A stretch of DNA of 64,000 bases from Limnanthes douglasii subsp. nivea (taxonomy: Eukaryota > Streptophyta > Magnoliopsida > Brassicales > Limnanthaceae): assembly GCA_036936605.1 (NCBI GenBank), contig JAUPFV010000001.1, forward strand, positions 252,518,802 to 252,582,801, in the 5' to 3' direction. A program made the position numbers and the translations under genes. Positions 55,086 through 64,000 of this stretch are shown piece by piece; within the stretch, counting starts at the first letter, position 1; every line of letters begins with the position of its first letter. The notes under the pieces were generated by a model. That model did no database searches and had not been told where the DNA came from. It saw only the letters and a list, made by a program, of their open reading frames with translations.

Positions 55086-56317
55086 TCACCCTATCGAGAC
55101 TGGGTAATTACGAGAGCCGAGGGTACCAATGAGGTCTTCAAAGTTCTTAAAGAAAGCGGAAGAAATCAGTCTAGGTTTGGAGCTGGAGAACTTGTTAAAG
55201 TTTGTGACAGAGATGATTTTAGTATGGGCTCGACGAGCCCTAATGTTGTTGTGAAAATATTTAGCGTTTTTGTCCCCAAGCTTGAGCCACATTTTCCTAG
55301 ATTTCTGCTTGAGGAATAATTCCTCAGCATGACTAAAGAAGATATAGGATTTGGAGGCTTCATACTGCAAAGAAATTAGGGAGTTATCTAAGGGTTTGAG
55401 GGAAGGTTAGATTGGGCTTGAGCAAGAGCAACCTGGGCCTGTTTAACCCTAAGACTAATGTTTCTAAATTCACGCTTGTTGAAGGAGGAGATGATAGTGT
55501 TGAGTTGAGCTAATTTGATAGAAATATCTTTCATGGGGTCTATGTCACAAGAGATACTCCAGCTGGAAGATATAAGGCTTTGAAATTGAAGGTGGAAGCA
55601 ACACATATTAAAAACATTAAATGGCCTGGGTCTAGGGACGAATGGTGAGGTAAGATGAACAATAATAGGGGTATGGTCTGAGGCACAAAGGAGGTCGAAC
55701 GCGCGCAGGATTTTGGGAAAGCATCATCCCAGAGGGTGATAAGAAGGGTTCCATCTATCTTAGAGGATATAGGGTTGTCGATTTGGAGGTTGGACCAGGA
55801 GTATTGGAAACTGGAGGAATGAAGATCCTCACTGCCACTAGAGCGACAACAGTCGTTAAATAGGATAATACAGTTATTCCAACGATTTTTGGAATTGGAG
55901 CGCTCAATGGGATCACGAATAGCATTGAAATATCGTGTCACAATCTAAGGGATCGAGGAATTTTAATGGGATATATTCTCAATATCCCTCCAAAGAGGCA
56001 GGCGTGTAGAGGGCTCGTTAAAGCCATAAACTGCGGTAAAACTGAAGGTCAAATTCTTAGTTACCAAAGTAACATTTCAATTAATAATTTATGGGAGATG
56101 AATCCCATAACGACATTGCAAATGCTTGGGTTTCAGGCAATCCAGATTCTACAATAATGGTGGTTCTCATGGTTAGTTTTAATGTGGCCAATGAGGCATA
56201 TTTCTCATGATAAGTTTTACCGCTAGAGATAATGTCGTACCAATCTTTAAACTCTTTCTGTTTGAGAAAAACATGATCCTCAAAACCTTTCCCAGGGCCC
56301 GAAAACCCGACAGTCAC
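55086..56317 (-). pseudogene. Old LINE endonuclease and endonuclease-RT linker
   Basis: Minus strand reads FNAIRDPIERSNS (family: DFNAIxxPxER), then SSSFQYSWSN, IDGTLLI and a degraded SDHTPIIVHL (SDHSP motif) near 55660. The linker at 55388-55606 has FNKREFRNISLRVKQAQVAL and at 55086-55370 FSHAEELFLKQKSRKMWLKL (family: ExxLxQKSRxxWLKxGDxN). The N-terminal part near 56080-56317 is not clearly recognizable. Confidence 0.78.
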
Positions 56318-56345
56318 CCTAAGATCATCAACAAGATCGGACCCT

Positions 56346-57060
56346 GATGAAGACCATACTAATTGTTATGCCTTCTTCGACTCACCCTCATCGATCTTCT
56401 TTGGGACTAAATCCATTCGTTAACATTCTCTTGCCATTTTTTGAACAGCTGACACCACTAAATGCATTCTATACAACCAAAACCTTCCAAAAATCACATC
56501 GTACGATGTTGACGCATCTACTATAATGAAAAACATTGTTACCTCTTTTCTAAATGGTCCATAACCCAATTCAACCATTGATTCAATTCACCGACCACTT
56601 GGCAGTCACCCTAGTAAATCTTAAAATAGCCCGATCTTACCGGAGAATTATCGAGGGGTTTTTATTTTATCATAAGTCGACATGAACATTATATTGGAAG
56701 AACTACAAGTGTCTATCAAACTTCTTTGTAGCTCGTCCCCGGGAATTCCTACCACAGTCACCACAACACCCTCATGCAGGCCTACCCCTTCTCTCATATG
56801 AGCATCCTTAGAATAGAGCAACAAAGATGGATTCCTATATAAGTGTGGTGAAGCGCCCGCTTCTAACTATGTTGTTAACCTCATGATATGCCTTTTACGA
56901 GAATAATAGGATGTCTCTAAAACAGTATCGCCTTCAAAGAGTTTTCGTGATTCAAATAAAGCACATAATTCACTAACCTTTCCATTGATCGACATCAAAA
57001 GAATTAGTAAGAGAATATTCAGAAGCAACATCAAAAGGATCAACAAACTTCGAAATCATC
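56346..57060 (-). pseudogene. Tat5 protease region
   Basis: Near 56470-56530 the minus strand reads ASTSYDVIFGRFWLYRMHLV, matching the SYNAIFGRSWLSRM block of Tat1 and Tat2. Further right (56660-56830) lies the degraded retropepsin active-site part. Stops throughout. Confidence 0.68.
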
Positions 57061-57470
57061 AAAGTATTTTGTTACTTCTGATTAGTAAGAGAATATTTCT
57101 TAACAAATGCTATCAGTTTCCCATTTTCAGTCAACACCTGTATTTCTTGTTTTAGCGCCACACAATCTTTCACATCATGGCCAATGTATTCATGGTAATT
57201 GCAATATATGTTACTTCAAATTTCCCTTAGAGTTTGTATTGGGGAAGGTTTGAGGAATTGTATGTGATTTTAAGCCCTGTCAAAAGTTATTGCTACACAC
57301 TTTGTCAATTTGACTTAATGAGTTGGTCGAACCCATTTGTTGGACATCTTCCTCATACATTATTGCACATTTTACACTTGCGAATTCACTCGCGATCCTG
57401 GAGGTATCTGGGTTGGGGATCATTTTCGGACAGTTGTAGCCGGATAACAAGTTAAAGGAATTTTTGTTGG

Positions 57471-57864
57471 TGATTGATTTGGAAATGAGTTTTTAGGATT
57501 TAATTTATAAACAATGTAAATTTAGGGACTTGATTGTAAATAGTGTAAGCTTTGTCTTTAATTTATGAATGATGTAAGTTTTAGGAAGCTATTGTGACTT
57601 TACGTAATTTGTAAGGACTAAATAGCAATTAATTCGTTTTTGTAACAGATTCAGTTATTCAACTAAGTCTTGGCTCCTCTATATAAAGGACCAGACAGAT
57701 CTAATAAAGGGGTTGAACACTTTTTAGTTGGAACTCATTTTATACTTGTTTTCTCTCTCTAAAAAATCTAAAGCAATTTCTCTCTCTAGAATTTCTCTCT
57801 AGCAATTAACCTAAGCAAATCAAAACCTTATTAATGATTATACGTCACCATCGAAGATTGTTGG
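57471..57864 (+). mobile_element. Probable solo LTR inserted in Tat5 gag
   Basis: About 387 bp of non-coding DNA between two copies of TTGTTGG (57464-57470 and 57858-57864). It starts TGATTG, has a plus-strand TATA box and CT-rich repeats downstream, as in an LTR with U3, R and U5. It does not end in the canonical CA, so the boundaries are provisional. Confidence 0.55.
57680..57688 (+). promoter_or_regulatory. TATA box in the probable solo LTR
   Basis: TATATAAAG on the plus strand, followed about 70 bases later by CT-rich repeats (TTTCTCTCTCTA) typical of plant 5' leaders. Confidence 0.6.
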
Positions 57865-59187
57865 AACTGATTTTGTTTAATTTGTGCCATGAAGCCAATC
57901 TGATGCCTCGTTTTCCTTTACTAAAATTATTTTTTCAACTTAATCAAATAATACCCCGAACGTCATAGCCTGCTTTTCTGCAACGTTTAGTTTTTAAGAT
58001 ATCGAGGAGAAGTCTCATTCGAAAAGCTGTTAAAACCACTTGGTCTTCGCAACCTTCCATATCGGTTTGGTTTTGATGAAACAATTAGTATAATCCTTCA
58101 AGCTCTCCCCGACTTTCTATCTACAATATATTATCATATCATCATTCGCTCAGAACGTTTTACTCCCCACAAAATGTTGGCGGAAGATAAAAATGTCAAA
58201 ATTCTTAATACAACCCTGAGGTAAATAGTTATACCACTTTGAACCAACGTATTTAAATGTTTGGAAAAATACCTACACAAAAATTTATCATCGTCATCAT
58301 AATTTATCATAAAATTATTTAATTGCTCAATGTGACTCTCTGGATCTTGTGTCTATTGAACTTCTCTAGCTTTGAGATATCAAAACAATGTTGGCATGTG
58401 TCCATATAGGATTTTCACTGAGGGAGGATAAGACCTCCTATTATGTTCTCTCTTATACATACTACCCCCAGGACCTTCGTTCATAGCAGTGTACAAACCT
58501 TCTTCGGACGGGTATGTGAATTGATTACTCACACGATTTTCAAGATTGTGACTTCCCGAAGAGTTGGTACATGAGGTTCAAGCTCTATTTCGCTCCTCGC
58601 ACCCAAGCTCTATTTTATCTTGATAATTCATTTCTCTATTCGAACCTCTATTTAGTCTGATTCAATGGCTATCCATATGCCACTTCAAACCATTTCTCCT
58701 ATAACATTTTTCACTTAGGTCACCCCTTTCTGGAGAGGATGAGTCATCTGAGTCGTAAATGGAGTAGTCACTAGAATCAGTAGATTTGTATCGATATCTA
58801 GGTTTTATTTCTCTTTTTGATGAATAACGGTTTTGTCTCTGGTGTCGTTCATGCCTATCACTGGTCTGATGAGCATCCTCTAATTCATATTTCTCAGTTA
58901 CCTGCTCATTTCGAACCTTTAACTTGAGTATTTTCGAATTCAGAGTTGCATCATTTTCTGCGTTTAACTCTTCTATGTCATCTAGAAGTTCCTTCCTCCG
59001 AGCAACTAAAGCAGATTCTTTAAGTAGCTCGTCGACATATTGATCGCCGTTGTGTTCCCTCCGAATGACTATCTCACTAGAATATCACAAATGCTAACAT
59101 AAAGCTACCTTAAAACTTATGTATCCATTTCTTTCAAATTATTCGTTACTTCCGTATTGGTTTTGAAACAACGATTTCGGGTACTAA

Positions 59188-59211
59188 TCGTTCCCATAGA
59201 CGATGCAAATG
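59188..59211 (-). other. Tat5 primer-binding site
   Basis: Minus strand TTTGCATCGTCTATGGGAACG, close to the common Tat form TTGGCGCCGTCTGTGGGAACG. It comes right after an LTR end ...ACTATCA. Confidence 0.6.
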
Positions 59212-59600
59212 ATAGTTCCAATGATTTTTTAGAGAGGTTGTCTGTCTAAGCTATGTTTTAAGGAGAATATTTAGAATGAGAAACACGAGAAAGGTAGAGA
59301 GAGAAAATAAAAAAAGAAATAATAAAGTAATGATTGAGTAATGATTTATCCGTTTTCGGGAAAAATGATGTTGCTTTATATAGTATAAGTTGTAGGCCCA
59401 TTAATTACATAATTACCTTTTTTATCGTCAGCTCACCCCACTACTTTATTAGTCTCAACCATAATTATTATTTATGATATTAGTCCTCGTCAATGTTACA
59501 CATTTGTTGAATTTCTTTTTATACGACTTATATAATGTCAAATCACCTCCCATATTTAATAAATTTAACTATTGTTCCAAATAATTCTTTATCTTATCAA
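59212..59600 (-). repeat. Tat5 5' LTR
   Basis: Starts (plus strand) TGATAGTTCC next to the primer site. Contains a minus-strand TATA box CTATATAAAG near 59373-59382. The right end is not defined because the partner LTR is missing. Confidence 0.55.
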
Positions 59601-59740
59601 TATTAATTTGCGCTTGCTAATCGAGGATTAAAAGAAGTAAAAAATAATTCTAGTCCACCGTTCAACCTTGTGAAGTATTTGCAAAAAACATCATATTAAC
59701 TTGCTACACATAGCAAAACACCTAATGCGCGTACTAAATA
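59601..59740. other. No gene recognized
   Basis: Short spacer between the Tat5 LTR and the tandem duplication. Confidence 0.5.
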
Positions 59741-60502
59741 CAATCCATGAAAAGACTACCTAGCATGTTCGCTTACCATCTGGTCCTCATATTAACCAAT
59801 AATATTTGTCTGAACCTAGGTTGTTTTATTTAATGGATAAGCTTAAAATAAGCATCTCGAGTCTCTCTTCAGCTTCCACAATAAATGTTACGATGCTCTA
59901 ATTGGTAAAATTCATTAAGAATAAATAAAACACTAAAACACTTTAATTAATTTAAATGGAGTTTTTAATCATCATTTGAAATAAAAACAATCTAAAAATA
60001 TAGGTTCCAACTAAAAATCCTAAAATCTAGTTTAGTTACAATCCATAACTAAATAACAAGAAACAATATTCAAAGTATTCATCAAGAGAAAGACAAGAAA
60101 ATACAAATAACATAGGATAATCTATAAAAAAAGACTACCTAATATGTTCGTTTACCATCTGGTCCTCATATTAATCAATAATATTCATATGAACCATAGG
60201 TTGTTTTATTTAATGGGTAAGCTTAAAATAACCGTCTCGAGTCTCTCCTCAGCTTGCATAATAAATCTTACAGTTTTCTAATTGGTAAAATGCATTAAGA
60301 ATAAATAAAACACTGAAGCACTTTAAGTTAATTTAAATGGAGTTAATAAATCATCATTTGAAATAAAATCAATATAAATATATAGGTTCCAACCAAAACT
60401 CTTAAAATCTAGTTTAGTTACTATCCATAACTATATAACAAAAAAATATATTCAAAGTATTCATCGAGGGAAAGATAATAAAATACAAATAACATAGGTA
60501 AA
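59741..60502. repeat. Direct tandem duplication of about 379 bp
   Basis: 59741 to about 60119 is repeated at about 60120-60502, with 85-90% identity by eye. Landmarks: AAAGACTACCTA (59751, 60130), CATCTGGTCCTCATATTAA, AGGTTGTTTTATTTAATGG and ATATAGGTTCCAAC. No ORF or TE motif inside, so the origin of the unit is unknown. Confidence 0.9.
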
Positions 60503-60691
60503 ACGTGTCTCAGTAGCTCTATCTGAAACTATCCGTTCGATTGTCTTCTTTATCAATGAAACTATAGAAAAAACTTATCTCATTTTTTTTCTTCTCTTTA
60601 ATGGTGTGTACTTCTTCTCCCTTTGTCTCATGTGTTAGGGTTTTATTAATAGGATTGAATCCTAATCTCACAAGTATAACTCATCTTCAAA
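60503..60691. other. No gene recognized
   Basis: Contains a pyrimidine-rich stretch (about 60575-60630) and the phrase GTTAGGGTTTTATTAATAGG; no coding motif. Confidence 0.5.
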
Positions 60692-61020
60692 AGAATATAA
60701 TTATAATCCTTATTTTAAATAAAATAATTAATTTATTCTTCTAAATTAAATATAAAATGTTATAATATATTATAAAAGACGAAATATATTTTTTTCTTCG
60801 TAAGTATATGATTATAATTTTTGTTAAGTAAAAAATCATTTTTTTAAATTAAATAATAAGATATTAAAATATATTATAGAAGACCTAATCGTTTATTCTC
60901 TTCTTATGAATACAATTATAGTTCTTATTAAATAAAATAAAATAAATATTTTATTCTTTAAAATTAAATGTTAAGATAATATAATTTATTCTTAAGAGGT
61001 TGAAATATATTCATCTTCAA
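60692..61020. repeat. AT-rich tandem repeat, 3 diverged copies of about 108 bp
   Basis: Copies start near 60692, 60801 and 60907. Each begins with a GAATAYAATTATA-like block and ends with a TTATTCTTCTTA- or ATTCATCTTC-like block; the middle contains an AATTAAAT...AAGATAT-like block. Confidence 0.65.
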
Positions 61021-61299
61021 TATTAAATAATTCTCTATCTTTTTTACCTTTATTTATGTTTTTATTATCCTTAAATCTTTGATTTTTTATCTTCTTATTT
61101 AATTTTAGCTTCTTTTCCCAAACTTAACTCATTTTTGTTCATGTTTGCTTATACTTTACTAATAAATAAAAAATAACAAAATGTGAGTACTTTTGTTCAT
61201 AATTAAGTAAAACTAACTTTTGAAATTAGTATAATAGCAATATAGAACCAAATATAATTATCCTCTTATTAAAATGATTCTTGCATCTTATGTTATATA
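61021..61299. other. AT-rich spacer without gene
   Basis: About 280 bases; no motif found. Confidence 0.5.
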
Positions 61300-61955
61300 A
61301 CCGGAGAGATCTCAGAGCAGACTACTAACTTCTAGAGATAGTCTGATGCGACTGATTGATGAGTCAGAGAGAAGTAGAGAAGTGCACTATTATGGAACCG
61401 AAAGCCGATGTTTGAGACCTATCAAGAATGATGAGAGGGAGACAAAAATCCCAAAATAAATACCAAAGAATATTTAGAATCCAAAAAGCAGAAAAATAGA
61501 GATGCAAGAGTCGAATTACCTTATACACTAGTCGAGGTCCTCATGTCTAAAACATTGGAAATAGATGCTTAGCTCTAGATAAAGTATAACTACTATTCTA
61601 AAAAAGAAGAAGCTGATATTTGGACATGTTGGAGAATCCTGAAGGAAATTGAGATATGTCTACCAAAGGCAAGAGAGACGCCCCTCTCTTCTACATAGAA
61701 AGAATTGATCATCTACTCAGATGTGTTGAAGGGGCTCCGGTTCCCGTTAAACCCTTCGATAGTTCAGTACTTCGAACTGGTTAATAATTGTGTCAAAGTC
61801 AGGCAAGTCCAAACACTTGGTTCACGTTGATCGCATCAAGAATATCCAAGATTGAAATACCGATTAAGAATTTTATGGCAATCACCTCGTTATCAAGGAA
61901 CCCTTGTATCCCATTTTATTTTATTACTCTAGGGAACGTGTATAAAATTGCACGC
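61300..61955 (+). pseudogene. Fragment of a Tat antisense ORF, cut by Tat4
   Basis: Plus strand reads DARVELPYTLVEV near 61500, then EICLPKARETPLSS near 61650 and YSDVLKGLRFPLNPSIVQYF near 61715-61775. This is the Transposase_28-like pattern seen also in Tat1 and Tat2 (LPKERETPL...NWGLRFPLDPMIVEY). It is broken by stops. It ends where the Tat4 LTR begins, so Tat4 probably inserted into it; the rest would lie beyond the window. Confidence 0.72.
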
Positions 61956-62332
61956 TGATGAGTCCGGAAATCTTCGCCACTCAATGTAGAATCCGGACAT
62001 GGGAAATCCGGAAAATAATCACCCACTGAACCATCCGAACAGGACAAAAGTATTAAATAACTAATCACTTTTTGATTATGCTAATTACTAATCTGCTTAA
62101 TAAACTAATGGGTTTTTGAACTCGACCCGGTTCCATAAGTTTGACCCGATAGCCCATATGGCCCATAATTAAGGGTATAAATACCCAACCACTTTCATTA
62201 ATGAGGGTAATGAACATTTAATACAACCAGGCAGCTTAAATCTCTCACTACAAAACATTCAAACATTTAATGCCTTTGAAATACCACAAAACACCTGAAA
62301 AAATTACCCTCATTCGAAAATAATCCTCACCA
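61956..62332 (+). repeat. Tat4 5' LTR
   Basis: About 377 bp, from TGATGAGTCCGG to ...CTCACCA, followed by the primer site. It contains three TCCGGA palindromes within about 50 bases at its start and a TATA box. The start is inferred from the TG and from the end of the interrupted ORF; the partner LTR is outside. Confidence 0.65.
62176..62183 (+). promoter_or_regulatory. TATA box of the Tat4 LTR
   Basis: TATAAATA flanked by GGG and CCC, making a small inverted repeat. Same TATA form as in the Tat1/Tat2 LTRs. Transcription should start about 30 bases downstream. Confidence 0.75.
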
Positions 62333-62334
62333 AA

Positions 62335-62353
62335 TTGGCGACCACAGTGGGAG
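62335..62353 (+). other. Tat4 primer-binding site
   Basis: TTGGCGACCACAGTGGGAG, two bases after the LTR end CA. The decayed versions in Tat1 and Tat2 match it. Confidence 0.7.
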
Positions 62354-62404
62354 GAGAAGGTGCCTGAATCTAGCATTCGAAACCAGCAAGAAAAACCAGT
62401 GCGG

Positions 62405-64000
62405 ATGAATCCGGACGAGCAGGCAGTGCCACCAACTTTGGCAGAAGTGGTTGGAGAAAACGATGAATATATGATCGAAGAGCGAGACAAGTTGAAAGTT
62501 GAGATAGAAGCCTTGAGGGCTGCTAAAAGGGTAGAGATGGGCTTGAAAGAAAAATCAAAAGTGTCAGCCGTTCACCACACTGACAATCCAATGGAGCATG
62601 ACCCATCAGCAAAGACCCGTGTAAGCACTAAAAAGACTCATGCTAGCTCAAAGAAGTCTCACCGATCTAAACCGGTGGAGAGCTCAGATTCAGATTCAGA
62701 ATCTTCTAGTAGCTCCTCGAACGAAGATGGAGTTGAGGAGTCCCTGTCTTCCAGGAGTGATGAAGGCAGGTCTAAAAAGAAGCAAAAGTTGGTCAAAAAG
62801 TATACAAGAAAGAGGGACATGCATGGAAGGTTGAAAATGCATCTAGACCAGCTGTTAATGGATCTTTTCGCTTTTCATGATGAACCAGGTATCTTTGCAA
62901 CTCCCAATGAAGATACTATGTTTAGTCATGGCCGGAATTGGAGACAATCTCCATTGTCTTCCAAGATATTGTCCGGAAAGCTTCCAAAGAGGTTTGACAG
63001 TACTAAGATGGAAAAATACGATGGGAGTAAAGATCCAGATAATCATCTAGAGCAGTTTAAAAACTTTATGATGAATTTTGACGATGATGATAAGTTGCTT
63101 TGTAGAGCATTCTCCCAATATTTTACGAGGAGTGCTCTGAAATGGTATAATAGCCTGCCACAGGGGTGCATCAGGAATTTTGATACCTTTTGGGTGGCTT
63201 TCCGGAGGCAGTTTGTTGGAAGTAAGGAAGTGAAGGGCAATGGACACACTATTATCCATTGTGCCCAAGAACCAAATGAATCATTGAAAGAATGTATAAG
63301 TCGTTTTGTGAACACCGAGAATGGATTAGCTGATTGCTTTGAACAAGTAGCAATAGCTTCTTTAAGGCAAGGTCTGAACCTTGGCAATTTGGCCGATTCG
63401 GTAACCAGGAAGAAAGCCATGGCGTGGGGTGGTTTACTAAATCAAGTGGGAAAGCAAATCAATGTGGATGAAACGAAGAAGACGAGGGTGCATAAGCAGG
63501 TGAGATCGGCCCCAGCTGTACCAAAACAAAACCAGAATCAGTCCGGGTACAAGGCTAAGGAAGCCGGACAAGATCCCAGCATGGCCAAGGCTCAATCTCA
63601 CCCAGCACCAGCTCAGAACCAGCAATCCAGAAATAAGCGAGGGCCTCGGGTTCAACCGGAGTGGTTTGCTGAATTGAAAGAAAATGTGGCAACCATTTAT
63701 GACAAAACAAAAGATGAAGTATATTTCAGGAAGCCAGCTGCGCTTCAATCTCCTAGGGAAAGTCGTAATAATTGGTTGTGTCAATATCATCATGATATTG
63801 GCCATAACACAGAAGATTGCATCGCTTTAAAACAAGAGGTGCAAAATTTGATAGAAAGAGGAAAATTGGGTGCTTACGTTAAAAGAAGAAGTGGGAATAG
63901 GCCTGATAATGCTCATCAGACCGATCCAACAAACAATGCAGAGACGTCGGCTCTAGACGGGGCCATGGTAATTATTGAAAGATTCGATGTAGAGTCGGAA
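62405..64000 (+). CDS. Tat4 gag polyprotein, open to the window end
   Basis: 532 codons without a stop, from the first ATG after the primer site (an in-frame stop lies upstream at 62321) to the edge. Residues about 15-60 are charged and helix-prone. Residues about 95-150 are Ser/Asp-rich and then basic (KKKQKLVKKYTRKR). The capsid domain (about 195-300) has KRFDSTKMEKYDGSKDPDNH, DDDDKLLCRAFSQYF and LKWYNSLPQG (W247), the Retrotrans_gag pattern. A modified zinc knuckle C459-x2-H462-x4-H467-x4-C472 (CQYHHDIGHNTEDC) is intact. It may continue into protease in the same frame. The minus-strand ORFs here are shadows. Confidence 0.92.
   Translation, partial: MNPDEQAVPPTLAEVVGENDEYMIEERDKLKVEIEALRAAKRVEMGLKEKSKVSAVHHTDNPMEHDPSAKTRVSTKKTHASSKKSHRSKPVESSDSDSESSSSSSNEDGVEESLSSRSDEGRSKKKQKLVKKYTRKRDMHGRLKMHLDQLLMDLFAFHDEPGIFATPNEDTMFSHGRNWRQSPLSSKILSGKLPKRFDSTKMEKYDGSKDPDNHLEQFKNFMMNFDDDDKLLCRAFSQYFTRSALKWYNSLPQGCIRNFDTFWVAFRRQFVGSKEVKGNGHTIIHCAQEPNESLKECISRFVNTENGLADCFEQVAIASLRQGLNLGNLADSVTRKKAMAWGGLLNQVGKQINVDETKKTRVHKQVRSAPAVPKQNQNQSGYKAKEAGQDPSMAKAQSHPAPAQNQQSRNKRGPRVQPEWFAELKENVATIYDKTKDEVYFRKPAALQSPRESRNNWLCQYHHDIGHNTEDCIALKQEVQNLIERGKLGAYVKRRSGNRPDNAHQTDPTNNAETSALDGAMVIIERFDVESE

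Larger units (their letters stand above)
52640..56345 (-). mobile_element. Old LINE (second family), decayed and truncated
   Basis: Minus-strand LINE ORF2 remains: endonuclease (about 55400-56340), RT (53870-54660) and zinc/C-terminal region (52660-53350). Different in sequence from the LINE at 36600-42481. Its 5' end stops at 56345 against Tat5. On the left it ends near A-rich DNA (about 52600-52640). No target duplication was found. Confidence 0.82.
57080..59190 (-). pseudogene. Tat5 gag, split by an insertion
   Basis: 57080-57470 holds the modified zinc knuckle CNYHEYIGHDVKDC (C-x2-H-x4-H-x4-C intact) followed by KQEIQVLTENGKL. 57865-59190 holds the capsid part with QDPESHIEQLNNFMINYDDDDKF and the charged N-terminal part with several SDDSSD-like stretches (58740-58800). 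The frame is interrupted by the insert at 57471-57857 and by stops. Confidence 0.75.
56346..59600 (-). mobile_element. Tat5: partial Tat element
   Basis: Minus strand from the right: LTR (59212 to about 59600), primer site, gag and protease, ending at 56346 where the old LINE begins. RT, integrase and the left LTR are absent. A 390-bp insertion with its own TATA box lies within gag. Sequence differs from Tat1/Tat2, with a tRNA-Asp-like primer site, so this is another family. Confidence 0.78.
61956..64000 (+). mobile_element. Tat4: probably young Tat element, cut by the right edge
   Basis: LTR, primer site and an uninterrupted gag in plus orientation. The gag and primer site show it belongs to the Tat1/Tat2 family or a near relative. 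Its higher GC content and lack of stops contrast with every other LTR element here. Protease and pol are beyond the window. Confidence 0.85.

Noticed and set aside
61950..62020. Hammerhead-ribozyme-like start CTGATGAGTCCGGA with complementary TCCGGAC downstream in the Tat4 LTR
   Set aside because: The catalytic GAAA does not follow the putative stem II directly, and TCCGGA is a self-complementary palindrome present three times, so pairing arises by chance.
62248..63805. Minus-strand ORFs over the Tat4 gag (up to 125 codons)
   Set aside because: The plus strand encodes a continuous gag with capsid and zinc-knuckle motifs; the minus frames are shadows.

Overview
This 64 kb window is a piece of plant repetitive DNA, AT-rich and probably pericentromeric or otherwise heterochromatic. 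It consists almost entirely of retrotransposons in different states of decay. Plant origin is supported by Tat- and Athila-type Ty3/gypsy elements (dual RNase H domains, an antisense Transposase_28-like ORF, tRNA-Asp-like primer sites), Ty1/copia elements primed by initiator tRNA-Met, an L1-type LINE with a C-terminal plant/archaeal-type RNase H, and a tRNA-derived SINE. I found no host protein-coding gene, rRNA, functional tRNA gene or CRISPR array. The species cannot be named; the composition suggests a eudicot.

Layout. 1-4248: minus-strand Ty1/copia element A, cut by the left edge, with gag, GAG-pre-integrase, integrase and the start of reverse transcriptase in reverse order and a primer-binding site at 4236-4248. 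4249-7231: AT-rich DNA with tandem repeats and two copies of one SINE. 7232-20175: minus-strand Ty1/copia element B, split inside its integrase by a Tat element (Tat1, 9460-17837, 303-bp LTRs, 5-bp target duplication ATGAT). 20176 to about 52630: remains of a plus-strand Athila-like element. Its interior is interrupted by a second kind of Tat element (Tat3, about 22205-30675). Its 3' LTR is interrupted by copia element C (31853-52011). The gag of copia C holds a third Tat element (Tat2, 33069-49095), and Tat2 holds an almost intact L1-type LINE (36600-42481) with a perfect 17-bp target-site duplication. The nesting there is four levels deep. 52640-56345: an old, decayed minus-strand LINE. 56346-59600: a Tat fragment (Tat5), minus strand, carrying a probable solo LTR. 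59700-61300: AT-rich tandem duplications. 61300-61955: the tail of another Tat antisense ORF, interrupted by Tat4 (61956 onward, plus strand). Tat4 has an LTR with a TATA box, a primer site and a fully open gag of at least 532 codons running off the window.

How the parts relate. Each LTR element once encoded gag, protease, integrase, reverse transcriptase and RNase H for copy-and-paste transposition; nearly all are now riddled with stops and frameshifts. The gene order gag-PR-RT-RH-aRH-INT plus an opposite-strand ORF downstream of pol marks the Tat lineage. Only the LINE (one apparent frameshift) and Tat4 gag look recent. The most informative oddity is at 33069-33600. There a Tat2 LTR is flanked on both sides by copia gag sequence and near-identical 5-bp repeats, as in a solo LTR, yet the Tat2 interior follows 130 bp later and the copia gag segment recurs beyond the far LTR. 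All lineage assignments come from reading translated motifs by eye, without database searches.
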